Below are positions 8,593 to 16,549 of a DNA stretch of 64,000 nt, piece by piece. This DNA comes from Calditrichota bacterium. GTDB lineage: Bacteria > CLD3. Position numbers and translations under genes: made by a program. The stretch is from the NCBI GenBank assembly GCA_008501735.1, contig QQUF01000022.1:35034-99033 (forward strand). The letters run 5' to 3'. Below the pieces are notes generated by a model. The model did not search any database. It was not told where the DNA came from and saw only the letters and a program-made list of their open reading frames with translations. How positions within the stretch are numbered: position 1 is the first letter of the stretch; every line of letters begins with the position of its first letter.

Positions 8593-9465
8593 CTATACAA
8601 AAACCGAACGCAATTTAGACGTGAAATATAATAAAGGTTTACTTAATTGTAGAAGTAATTTTTCTTGAGGGTAATGTTTTTTAAGGTAGTCAAAAAAAGA
8701 CTCGTGAAGTGCCTTAATCATCTTTTTTCTCACTTTGTAAATGCTTGCACCTTTGACGTGAAGGACTTCTGACTCTGCCAAGAAATAGATTTTCCACTTT
8801 GCCCTTTTTATCCGAAAACAAAAATCAACGTCATTAAAAAACATCGGAAAATTTTCATCTAAAAGTCCGATTTCTTCTAAAACTTGATTCTTTACCAAAA
8901 GTGCCGCTCCTTGTGGTTGGTCAACTTCACAAGTTTCGTTGTGTGTAAAATTAGGCATTTTGTATGAACTGAAAAAATTACTCTTAGGAAAAATTCTGCT
9001 AAGCAAAAACATCTCGAAAAATAAAGTTCTAAATGTTGGGAAACGCCGACAGGAAGGCTGAATACTCTTGTCTAAGTTCAAAAGTTTTGGTGCAACGGCT
9101 CCCACTTTTTCATTCTCTTCTAAAAAAGTGATAAGTTTTTCAATCGAATTTTTAGTCAAAATCGTGTCAGGATTTAAGAGCATTTTAAACTTCCCTTGGG
9201 AAATTTGAAGCCCTTGATTAGTTCCTCTTGCGAACTTTAGATTTTCTGAATTTGCAATTAATTTTGTTTCTGGGAATTTTTTTATGACTTCCAAAGTGGA
9301 GTCGGAAGAAGCGTTGTCAACAACAATTGCTTCAAATGAACAGCTAACTTCTGAGAAAATCGAACTTAAACAATTGCCGATTTCGTTTTCGCTGTTCCAA
9401 GTAACAATGACAAAAGAAACATCTATTTTTTCTTTTTCCCTTCTGCTTCTTGAAGTTCTTTCCAA
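8593..9465 (-). CDS. Glycosyltransferase family 2
   Basis: GT-A glycosyltransferase of about 280 residues, close in layout to rhamnosyltransferase-type family 2 enzymes. V-S-F-V-I-V-T-W-N-S-E begins the nucleotide-binding fold, V-V-D-N-A-S-S-D-S follows, and N-P-D-T is the metal-binding site. F-F-N-D-V-D-F-C-F-R occupies the usual ED position of the catalytic region. It probably transfers a sugar to a surface polysaccharide or glycoprotein. The start is unresolved: the TTG at 9465 lies 43 nt inside the preceding TPR gene, and no ATG or GTG occurs before the conserved first strand. An ATA at 9426, 12 nt after AGAAGG, is the only other nearby option. Confidence 0.85.
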   Translation of the reverse strand: MERTSRSRREKEKIDVSFVIVTWNSENEIGNCLSSIFSEVSCSFEAIVVDNASSDSTLEVIKKFPETKLIANSENLKFARGTNQGLQISQGKFKMLLNPDTILTKNSIEKLITFLEENEKVGAVAPKLLNLDKSIQPSCRRFPTFRTLFFEMFLLSRIFPKSNFFSSYKMPNFTHNETCEVDQPQGAALLVKNQVLEEIGLLDENFPMFFNDVDFCFRIKRAKWKIYFLAESEVLHVKGASIYKVRKKMIKALHESFFDYLKKHYPQEKLLLQLSKPLLYFTSKLRSVFV

Positions 9466-10898
9466 AGTTTTTCGTACTTTTTAATTTCTTGGTCGTATTT
9501 GCTTGTCTTTTCAGAATTCTTACGAGACTTCAAAATCGAAATTGCCTTGTCATAAAGTTCCTGTTCTGCATAAATTTTCACAAGGTAAAGTGAGTTAATC
9601 TGACCTTTTGAATCAAGCGAAGGTTTTGTTTTTTTCGGTTCAATTTTCTTAGGTTCTTCTCCACTAATTTTTGGCTCGAAAAGTTCTTCAACACTTTCTT
9701 CTTCGAAATTGATAAAATCTTCGGAATACTCTTCTGTTTCCTCCTCTTGAAGTGCCTCACCAAGAACAGACTTAAAATCTTCTGGATTTCCAAGCCCAAA
9801 ATTTTCGTCAGGAATTTCGTCTGTAACTTTTGAGTCTAAAGGTGGAAGTTCTGATGAATCTTCCAAATCTTCTTCTGACTCTTCTTCTGAAAGTTCTTCC
9901 AACTTTTCAGAATTCTGGGTTTCCTTTGCCTCACTAATTGCTTTCAATCGCTCAAGTCGTTTTGCTTGCAAAAGTTTCGCTTCCTCGACTTTGTCAGAAT
10001 CCGAAACAACTTCCTGTTTTTCCTCTTCGAGAGGTGGAAGTTCATCGTCGTCAACAGAAAATTCATCTTCTTCAAAAGCCTCAGGTAATTCGTAAACATC
10101 AGTTTCAGTGGTTTCTAGCGACTCTTCAACAAGTTTTTCTAAAGGAGGAAGTTCGTCATCGTCAATTGAAAGTTCATCTTCTTCAAAGGTTTCAGAAAGT
10201 TCATAGACATCAGTTTCGGTAGCTTCTAAAGGCTCTTTCCCAACTTTGTCTAAAGGAGGAAGTTCGTCGTCAACAGAAATTATTTCTTCTTCAAAAATTT
10301 CAGGAGGTGTTAAAGGCTCTTCTTGTTTGCGACCAATATTTTTAAGACGAGCAAGTATTTTTGTTTGAGCGTCTTGAGCATCTTCAACTTTTTCGATTTC
10401 TCCAATTGGTTTTTCTAAAATCTCTTTTGTCGCAACGTTTGAAGATTCTTGGAAAGCAGAAGATTTGTCTTCGATTAAACTGTCTAACCCAGCTGCGACC
10501 TCGAAATTTTTGATTTCTCTCGCATACTTTTGATTAAATCTATCTTTTTGTAAAGCATTGCGAAAGGCTTCAAGTGCTAAAGAATTATTGGCTGTTTTTT
10601 TATAAATTATCGCTTCTAACTCAAAGGTCATTGCAAGAGTTGGAGCTATCTTTTTAAGTTCTTCAAGTTCCTTTAAGGCTTCTTCATAATTTCTTGTTTT
10701 GATAAGAGCGTTCACCAAAACAATTCTCGTCGAAATGTTTTCAGGTTCTTTGCTTAAAAGAAGCGAGCAGTTAAACTTCGCCTCTTCGAAAAGTTCCATT
10801 TTCAGATAGTTGTCAGCCAATCTACCTAAAAGTAGAGAGCTTGGATTTGCCTTAATTAACTCCGTTAGGATTTCAATTTCTTTGACCAAATTCGGCAT
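9423..10898 (-). CDS. TPR protein with acidic tandem-repeat linker
   Basis: 491 residues, cytoplasmic as far as can be seen (no signal peptide). Residues 1-150 form TPR-like helical pairs. Residues about 200-310 are a strongly acidic linker in which a 37-residue unit containing D-D-E-L-P-P-L recurs three times, with another E-L-P-P-L at about 350. Residues about 430-491 form one more TPR-like hairpin and a lysine-rich tail. Such proteins usually act as scaffolds; the partner is unknown. It overlaps the downstream glycosyltransferase frame, suggesting co-expression. Confidence 0.75.
   Translation of the reverse strand: MPNLVKEIEILTELIKANPSSLLLGRLADNYLKMELFEEAKFNCSLLLSKEPENISTRIVLVNALIKTRNYEEALKELEELKKIAPTLAMTFELEAIIYKKTANNSLALEAFRNALQKDRFNQKYAREIKNFEVAAGLDSLIEDKSSAFQESSNVATKEILEKPIGEIEKVEDAQDAQTKILARLKNIGRKQEEPLTPPEIFEEEIISVDDELPPLDKVGKEPLEATETDVYELSETFEEDELSIDDDELPPLEKLVEESLETTETDVYELPEAFEEDEFSVDDDELPPLEEEKQEVVSDSDKVEEAKLLQAKRLERLKAISEAKETQNSEKLEELSEEESEEDLEDSSELPPLDSKVTDEIPDENFGLGNPEDFKSVLGEALQEEETEEYSEDFINFEEESVEELFEPKISGEEPKKIEPKKTKPSLDSKGQINSLYLVKIYAEQELYDKAISILKSRKNSEKTSKYDQEIKKYEKLWKELQEAEGKKKK
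10036..10300 (-). repeat. 111-bp in-frame tandem repeat inside the TPR gene
   Basis: The marker GGAAG of the E-L-P-P-L coding segment recurs at 10036, 10147 and 10258, exactly 111 bp (37 codons) apart. The surrounding DNA is similar but not identical between copies. The repeat encodes the acidic linker. A degenerate fourth E-L-P-P-L lies near 9840. Confidence 0.85.
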
Positions 10899-10921
10899 AA
10901 AAAATATTTAGAACCTATCTT

Positions 10922-11788
10922 TTAGATGTTGTCTTTTGAAAAAAGAAAGTTTGATCCAACAGTTTTACCTGAATTCAAATTAACCGTTTTTGTTTCACCA
11001 TCAACTTTAACCTGTACAAACCAAAGGTCTTCAGAATGTGAAAGGTAAATGTAATAATTTCCTTTTGGAAGTGGTGTGTCAGCACTGTTTTCAAAAGTAA
11101 AAGAAAACTTACTTCCTCTTTTCCCTTTGATTGAAGTTTCTTTTAGCGAGTGAGCAAGAATCAAGTTTCTAAGCCTTGTGTTATATTCATCAACTGTTTT
11201 TTGAATATTGACTCCACCACCAGTTTCTGTTCCGTCTTTTAATTGCTCGTCTATTTTTTTTCTTTTTTCGATAATGTTTGTAATTTGTCTAACGATTCCT
11301 GAAAGTTCGCCAAGAAAGAATTTTTCAGCTTCTTTCTTTACTTCTGGAGCAAGTCCGATACTACTTGAGTAAGTTTCCAAATATTTTGAAAAAAGTTTTG
11401 GGTCACTTCCTGCTTGAACAGTAGTTTCAAATTTTTTAAAAAGAACGTTATCGAATTTTTTTCTAGCTTCTGGAGCTTGTTTGGTTTTTTCTAATTTTTT
11501 CCAAAGTCTTTGCCTTTCGTTTTCAAGTTTCTCGTCTTCTGCAATAAGCAAAGCTCTTAGCGAGTCGCCTTGTTCGGCAGAATTTGCGATTAAATCTTTA
11601 AACTGCTGACGTAATTTTTCGATTTCAGAAGAGATTTCAGGTTTGATTAGGTAAACTTTTTTATTTAAAATCTCACTATCAGTGCTTGGAACTGAACCGC
11701 TAATTGTTCCTTTTTGAGTTTCCTCATCTCCACAAGCAAACAAAAGTATTCCTGAAAAAAGAGTTAAGATTAAGTTTCTAAGAGTCAT
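10922..11788 (-). CDS. Lipoprotein of unknown function
   Basis: 288 residues with a clear lipoprotein signal: basic start, hydrophobic stretch and L-L-F-A-C-G lipobox with Cys at residue 19. The middle (about 50-200) is rich in Glu/Lys and predicted coiled helices. The C-terminal ~70 residues look like a beta domain with K-G-N-Y-Y-I-Y-L-S. GGAG lies about 12 nt before the ATG. The gene follows the PgsA fusion by 14 nt and is likely in the same transcript. Not recognised; probably anchored to the inner or outer membrane on the periplasmic side. Confidence 0.75.
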   Translation of the reverse strand: MTLRNLILTLFSGILLFACGDEETQKGTISGSVPSTDSEILNKKVYLIKPEISSEIEKLRQQFKDLIANSAEQGDSLRALLIAEDEKLENERQRLWKKLEKTKQAPEARKKFDNVLFKKFETTVQAGSDPKLFSKYLETYSSSIGLAPEVKKEAEKFFLGELSGIVRQITNIIEKRKKIDEQLKDGTETGGGVNIQKTVDEYNTRLRNLILAHSLKETSIKGKRGSKFSFTFENSADTPLPKGNYYIYLSHSEDLWFVQVKVDGETKTVNLNSGKTVGSNFLFSKDNI

Positions 11789-11802
11789 TTAGGTAGTGCT
11801 CC

Positions 11803-13401
11803 TCAATTTGAATTGAATAAAATTAAACTTTTTGGTATTTCTTTAAAAGTAGGAACTAAAAGTTCAAAATCTCTCGAATCGGCTTCACATCGAATTGAGT
11901 AAACTTTTCCGTCGTACTCAAAAAGAAACTCAATTAAAGAAATTTCTCTTCCGCTTCGCCACTTTTTGTAAGTAACAAAATTGAAATTTACACCATTAAA
12001 GAAAAATATATCTTCTTTAATTTTGGCTTTTGTTATTTTTTCTAAATTTAACTCCTCATTTGCCTCTCCCCAAAAATAAATTGAAATTTTGGAAGCTGCA
12101 TCTTTGAACTCCCAAAATTGAGCCAATTTTTCTTCACCTCTAAACTTTCCATTTTTTCTCCAACCAATAGGGTACCTTAAGGAAAATCTGTGATTCCGTG
12201 AAATAAAGAGTTCGTCTAAAGGTAGCGACTCACCATCTTCTTCTGACTCAGGAAGTTCAAACGAAAAAGTATTGAACATTTGCTCAAACTCAGGCAAAAA
12301 TTGCTGTGAATACTCAGAAGGGCATTGAAAATTAACGATGAGTTTGTGGTCAGAAAAGTCAAAGACGTAAACAATTTTTCTTAATTTATCTTCAGCTTGG
12401 TTATTAAAATACTCAAGTTTGTAAGTTGAAATTCCGTTAATTTCAATAATCTTATCAGAAATTTTCGCAGAGTTTTCAAAAAATAAATCTGTTTTCTTCG
12501 TCTTAAGGGTCTCCTTAAACTCTTCAAGTTTGTGAATATTTCTAATGTTTTGAATGCTAAAAAATGCCATTTGTGAACGAGCGGAGGAAACTGAAATTAT
12601 ATTTTTGAAAAACCGAATTTCAACAAAGGCTCTTGTTGAGTCGTTTAGATCAGGAAAAGCCATTTCTGTTGCTTTCCAACTTTTGTTTCTTTCAAATGTC
12701 ACTCCAACTTCTTCATTCACGTAAGTTTCAAAAATAGTTTCGCCCTTCTCTTCTAAATTTTTGTTGTAAACCTCAAAAATTTTTTCAGTTTCTGATTTCT
12801 CTTGGGCAAAGCTTTGGGCTGTGAAACAGGTTAGAAACAAAAGCAAAAGAGTTTTTGCAATTTTTTCTGCTTCAAGTGTTTTTAAAAAAAGTTTTGTGTA
12901 GGAAAATGTTGAGGCTAAAATCAAAACTGCTCCAATGTAAACGAAAATTATTCCTATTTCGGGTTTATTCAAAATATAAAAAATCACAACAAGCACGAAA
13001 ATATTTACAGTAACCTTACCAAGCATATTCGAAGAAATAACGCTTTTCCTTTTTCCAAAGACAAAAATAGAGGCAATAATTATTCCAATATCTCTTGCAA
13101 GAAGAATTCCAAAGAACCAAATTGGAATCGGGTTTACTCGGTAAAGTGCCAAGTAACCCAAAACAAAAATTGCACAGAGTTTGTCAGCAACAGGATCAAT
13201 GATTTTCCCAAATTCTGAGACTTGATTTAATTTACGGGCAAAATATCCATCAAGAAAGTCTGTCAACCCTCCAAGAAAGACAAAAAACAAAGCGTAATAA
13301 TTTCCCGTTTCCGTTTCCCAAGAAAGAAAATAAAGTAGAGGTGGAATCAGCAAAATTCGGCTGAAACTAAGAAAATTGGAAATATTTAAAATCTTACCCA
13401 A
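11803..13401 (-). CDS. pgsA: CDP-diacylglycerol-glycerol-3-phosphate phosphatidyltransferase fused to a periplasmic domain
   Basis: 532 residues. Residues 1-180 are a complete CDP-alcohol phosphatidyltransferase: several membrane helices and the family motif D-F-L-D-G-Y-F-A-R, then G-K-I-I-D-P-V-A-D (metal-binding aspartates all present). This enzyme makes phosphatidylglycerophosphate. PgsA normally ends near residue 190. Here the same frame continues into a segment that looks just like a signal peptide (L-L-L-L-F-L-T-C-F-T-A-Q-S-F-A-Q) and then about 330 soluble residues, possibly two related PsbP-like beta domains. No ATG separates the halves; a TTG or ATT near 12850-12865 could be a hidden second start. 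Starts at TTG. Confidence 0.8.
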   Translation of the reverse strand: MGKILNISNFLSFSRILLIPPLLYFLSWETETGNYYALFFVFLGGLTDFLDGYFARKLNQVSEFGKIIDPVADKLCAIFVLGYLALYRVNPIPIWFFGILLARDIGIIIASIFVFGKRKSVISSNMLGKVTVNIFVLVVIFYILNKPEIGIIFVYIGAVLILASTFSYTKLFLKTLEAEKIAKTLLLLFLTCFTAQSFAQEKSETEKIFEVYNKNLEEKGETIFETYVNEEVGVTFERNKSWKATEMAFPDLNDSTRAFVEIRFFKNIISVSSARSQMAFFSIQNIRNIHKLEEFKETLKTKKTDLFFENSAKISDKIIEINGISTYKLEYFNNQAEDKLRKIVYVFDFSDHKLIVNFQCPSEYSQQFLPEFEQMFNTFSFELPESEEDGESLPLDELFISRNHRFSLRYPIGWRKNGKFRGEEKLAQFWEFKDAASKISIYFWGEANEELNLEKITKAKIKEDIFFFNGVNFNFVTYKKWRSGREISLIEFLFEYDGKVYSIRCEADSRDFELLVPTFKEIPKSLILFNSN

Positions 13402-13436
13402 AGTCTTTTGTCAAATTCAGAAATTAAAAGTTCAGA

Positions 13437-13487
13437 ATTGCCGACTTTAGTCGGTTAGGGAATACAAAACCGACTAAAGTCGGCAAT
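13437..13487. repeat. Nested palindromic element (CGACTTTAGTCG type)
   Basis: Perfect 20-bp inverted arms (13437-13456 and 13468-13487) around an 11-nt loop. Each arm contains its own short palindrome CCGACT-TTAGTCGG. The element sits between the pgsA fusion and the reductase gene. Confidence 0.85.
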
Positions 13488-13513
13488 CCATTTCGTTTGA
13501 GAATAGAAAACAA

Positions 13514-13563
13514 GAGCACAGCCTTTAGCTGTTTGCAATACTAACAGCCTAAAGGCTGTGCTC
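13514..13563. repeat. Palindromic element, AGCCTAAAGGCTG family, copy 1
   Basis: Arms 13514-13533 and 13543-13563 pair along 20 bp with one bulged G. The right arm CAGCCTAAAGGCTG followed by CTCCT recurs near 44371-44396. It lies only 26 nt from the nested palindrome before it and just downstream of the reductase stop. Confidence 0.8.
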
Positions 13564-13581
13564 CTAAAATTGTTTAAGAAT

Positions 13582-14763
13582 TTATCCTAAAAATATCTTT
13601 GTTACTTCCCAAATTAGTTTTGGTTGGAAACGAACTGCTGTTTTAAAAACATTAAACAAAGTTCTTTTTTCGGGAGGCATTTTGACAAGAATTTCAGCAG
13701 TTTGGTTAAGTTGTCCGTCAGTTAATTTTGCCGTAAACTCTTTAACTTTGTAAAACCTGTCGTTTAGTTTGCCGACAGTTTTTTTCCACTCTTTGTCGTA
13801 ATTTGAAAGCATCTTTTTAGAAACATCGTTTTTACGAATCGCTTCACCGATTACTTTTCCAGCGATTCTTCCTGCTTTCATTGCGTTGACAATTCCTCCA
13901 CCAGTCATTGGGTTTACTTGGTGAGCAGTGTCTCCGACAAGAACAATTCCGTTTCCAGAAAGTTCACTCATACTTTCGGTACAAGGAACACCACCAAGTG
14001 TAGTTGTAATTTCAGAAGCATTAGGAAATTTTTCTGCTATGTACTCGTCAAGATATTTTTTTGGGGATTTTTTGCCTGAGTATTTTCCTGAAATTCCGAT
14101 TCCAACGTTTGCTTGTCCGTCACCTTTAGGAAAAACCCAAATGTAACCTCCAGGACATTTTTCAGTTGAAAGGAAAAAATCTATAACACCGTCTTTTACG
14201 TCAATGTTTGCGAGGTGAGCTTGGTAACAAGTTTCCATATCTTTCATTTTTATCACAGTCTTGAAACCTGCCCAACGACCAACTCTTCCCTCAACTCCAT
14301 CAGCAGCAACAACAACTTTTGCTTTGACTGTTCGCTCTTCTTCCGATTGATAACGATATTTTACACCACTTACATAGTCTCCGTCAAAAGTCAGTCCCGT
14401 AACATAACTTCTTGTTTGAATTTTTGCACCAGAACGAATCGCCATCAAAGCAAGTTCTTGGTCAAACATTTTTCTGTGAAGAACGTAACCCGAGCCTTCT
14501 GCTGAAGATTCAACGATTGTTCCGTTTGGAGAAATAAGTCTGAATGTTTTTACAGTCGAAGCAATCATCGGCATTCCGTCAGGATTCGGAATAAATTCCT
14601 TCAAACCTGCTCCACCAACAGCTTCACCACATCTTACAGGAATTCCAATTTCTCTGTCTTTTTCTAAAACAAGTACTTTTAAACCTTCCTCGGCAGCAAA
14701 TTTCGCAGCCATAGTTCCACCTGGTCCACCGCCAACTACGACAACATCAAATTCTTCTTGCAA
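13582..14763 (-). CDS. Geranylgeranyl-reductase-family FAD oxidoreductase
   Basis: 393 residues. The FAD-binding start is V-V-V-G-G-G-P-G-G-T, then the family-typical P-V-R-C-G-E-A-V-G-G, a Y-V-L-H-R-K-M-F-D motif (about 94-102), G-G-Y-I-W-V-F-P-K (about 206-214) and the second FAD site G-D-T-A-H-Q-V-N-P-M-T-G-G-G. Family members saturate isoprenoid double bonds in lipids, chlorophyll or menaquinone. No photosynthesis or archaeal-lipid genes are nearby, so a quinone or lipid side chain is plausible but unproven. The small ferredoxin directly upstream is a likely electron donor. Confidence 0.9.
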   Translation of the reverse strand: MQEEFDVVVVGGGPGGTMAAKFAAEEGLKVLVLEKDREIGIPVRCGEAVGGAGLKEFIPNPDGMPMIASTVKTFRLISPNGTIVESSAEGSGYVLHRKMFDQELALMAIRSGAKIQTRSYVTGLTFDGDYVSGVKYRYQSEEERTVKAKVVVAADGVEGRVGRWAGFKTVIKMKDMETCYQAHLANIDVKDGVIDFFLSTEKCPGGYIWVFPKGDGQANVGIGISGKYSGKKSPKKYLDEYIAEKFPNASEITTTLGGVPCTESMSELSGNGIVLVGDTAHQVNPMTGGGIVNAMKAGRIAGKVIGEAIRKNDVSKKMLSNYDKEWKKTVGKLNDRFYKVKEFTAKLTDGQLNQTAEILVKMPPEKRTLFNVFKTAVRFQPKLIWEVTKIFLG

Positions 14764-14787
14764 ACTAAATACCTTTTTGTTTTTGTT

Positions 14788-14961
14788 CTATTCCGCTTTA
14801 TACAGAACTTCAATTGGACAAATTTTTATACACATATCACAATCAATACAAATTTCGTGAACAACCGCAATGTGAGAGTCTGAAAGTTCGATACAATCTA
14901 CTGGACAAACTCCAACACAAGTTCCGCAGAAGTCGCATTTATCTTGTTTAATGCCAATCAC
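14788..14961 (-). CDS. Small 2[4Fe-4S] ferredoxin
   Basis: 57-residue protein read from a GTG at 14961 with AAAGG about 9 nt upstream. Two complete cluster-binding sets are visible: C-D-F-C-G-T-C-V-G-V-C-P at residues 9-20, and C-I-D-C-D-M-C-I-K-I-C-P at 38-49 with one more Cys (23) between them. It lies 24 nt upstream of the geranylgeranyl-reductase-type flavoprotein on the same strand. Archaeal enzymes of that family take electrons from ferredoxin, so it probably serves its neighbour. Confidence 0.9.
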   Translation of the reverse strand: MIGIKQDKCDFCGTCVGVCPVDCIELSDSHIAVVHEICIDCDMCIKICPIEVLYKAE

Positions 14962-15161
14962 TTAAATGCCTTTGCTAAATTTTTCAATTACTCTATTCAA
15001 TTAGGGTGCAAAATATAAGTTAAACTTTAAAGAAATTGCATAAGTTTAAGGCTTTTTTTTGAAAATTGAAAATTTATTCTAATCTCTTTTTTACAGTTGT
15101 AAAAGAATTTTCTATATTGGGCAAATTTCTGATTAGAAAAAATTAAGAGATTGAATAAAAA

Positions 15162-15503
15162 ATGTACACTTACAGAGCAAAAGTAACAAGAGTTGTTGAC
15201 GGAGACACGGTTGATGTTAACGTTGATTTAGGTTTCGGAGTTTTTTCAAGACAAAGATTTCGTTTGGCAGAAATTGACGCTCCCGAAACTCACCGAAGGA
15301 AAAAAGATAGTGAAGAGTATAAAGCAGGAATGAAAAGTAAAGAATGGTTGGAATCAAAAGTCTTGGAAACTGAAATCATTGTCAAAACAAACAAAGACAA
15401 AAAAGGTGCTTACGGAAGATACATTGCTCACCTTTTTCTTAAAGACGAAGAAACCTCCCTAAACAATCAAATGTTAGAGCTCGGACTCGCAAAAAAATAC
15501 TAA
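15162..15503 (+). CDS. Thermonuclease-like (SNase) protein
   Basis: 113-residue staphylococcal-nuclease OB fold. V-V-D-G-D-T-V-D-V holds the calcium-binding Asp, followed by F-R-L-A-E-I-D-A-P-E-T with the catalytic Arg/Glu positions, and Y-G-R-Y-I-A-H-L-F with the second Arg. No signal peptide is seen, so it may be cytoplasmic. Function is phosphodiester hydrolysis of DNA or RNA. The E1 alpha gene follows after 13 nt. The ~200 nt before it (14962-15161) hold no gene and lie between divergent transcripts, so they should carry both promoters. Confidence 0.85.
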   Translation: MYTYRAKVTRVVDGDTVDVNVDLGFGVFSRQRFRLAEIDAPETHRRKKDSEEYKAGMKSKEWLESKVLETEIIVKTNKDKKGAYGRYIAHLFLKDEETSLNNQMLELGLAKKY

Positions 15504-15516
15504 AAATGAGGACTCA

Positions 15517-16533
15517 ATGGCAGATTTTAAATTGACCAAAATCGCAGCAAAATACAAAATCAAAACAAAGTCAAGTCTCAGCCGTGAACGGAAACTTGAA
15601 CTTTACCACTTTATGCTTTTGACAAGAGCTTTAGACGACAGAATCGCAAATCTGTATCGACAAAGCAAAGTTTTTGGTGGAGTTTACGGAGGAAGAGGTG
15701 AAGAAGCAACCGCAGTTGGTGCGACTTTCGCTCTTGAAAAAGATGACGTAATTGCTCCAATGATTCGAAATGCAGGAGCTCTTTATGTCAAAGGACTTGA
15801 CCCAAAAAGATTTCTCGCAAACTTTCTCGGAAAAGTTACAGGACCAAGCAAAGGTAAAGACGGAAACACTCACTTTGGTGACTTGGAACTTGGAATTTTT
15901 GCTCCGATTTCTATGCTTTCAGCAATGATTCCAACTTGTTGTGGAGCTGCAATGACTTTCAAAATGCGAGGCGAAAAACGTGTCGCATTAACTTGGACAG
16001 GCGACGGAGCTTCAAGTCTTGGAGATTTTCACGAAGGAATAAATCTTGCGGCTGTTCAAAATCTTCCGCTTGTTCTTTTCATTCAAAACAATCAGTACGC
16101 TTACTCAACTCCAACAAGACTGAATTGCGTTGCAAAAGACTTTGTTGACAAAGCTGTTGGCTACGGAATTGAAGGAGTTCAAGTTGACGGAAACGATGTT
16201 TTGGCAGTTTACGAAGTAGCTAAAAAAGCAATCGATAAAGCAAGAAACGGAGGAGGTCCTACTTTAATCGAATCAATTACGATGCGAATGAAAGGACATG
16301 CAGAACACGACGACTTTTTCTACGTTCCAAAAGACTTTTACAACGAATGGCTGAAAAAAGACCCTATTGTTCGTTTTGAAAATTATTTGCACGAAAATGA
16401 AAATGTTACTTTAGACGAGTTCCAAAAACTAAATGACAAAGTAAAAGACATTGTTGACGAAGCCGAAAAATTTGCCTTAGAAAGTCCTTACCCTGTTGGT
16501 GAAGACGCAGCAAAAGGTGTTTACGCAGATTAG
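15517..16533 (+). CDS. pdhA: Thiamine-diphosphate-dependent dehydrogenase E1 component, alpha subunit
   Basis: 338 residues of a 2-oxoacid dehydrogenase E1 alpha subunit (pyruvate or acetoin type). The ThDP motif starts with T-G-D-G-A-S-S-L-G-D near residue 165 and ends with Q-N-N-Q-Y-A-Y-S-T. H-F-G-D replaces the common H-x-x-D near residue 114, and M-K-G-H-A-E-H-D-D-F lies near residue 252. It needs a beta subunit to work, but none is encoded next to it, so E1 beta must be elsewhere. The preceding nuclease gene is 13 nt away. Confidence 0.9.
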   Translation: MADFKLTKIAAKYKIKTKSSLSRERKLELYHFMLLTRALDDRIANLYRQSKVFGGVYGGRGEEATAVGATFALEKDDVIAPMIRNAGALYVKGLDPKRFLANFLGKVTGPSKGKDGNTHFGDLELGIFAPISMLSAMIPTCCGAAMTFKMRGEKRVALTWTGDGASSLGDFHEGINLAAVQNLPLVLFIQNNQYAYSTPTRLNCVAKDFVDKAVGYGIEGVQVDGNDVLAVYEVAKKAIDKARNGGGPTLIESITMRMKGHAEHDDFFYVPKDFYNEWLKKDPIVRFENYLHENENVTLDEFQKLNDKVKDIVDEAEKFALESPYPVGEDAAKGVYAD

Positions 16534-16549
16534 ACTAAAAGAATTAAAA

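Noticed and set aside
9938..10222. Plus-strand open frame opposite the acidic repeats
   Set aside because: It is a low-complexity antisense reading of the 111-bp repeats, with no ribosome site.
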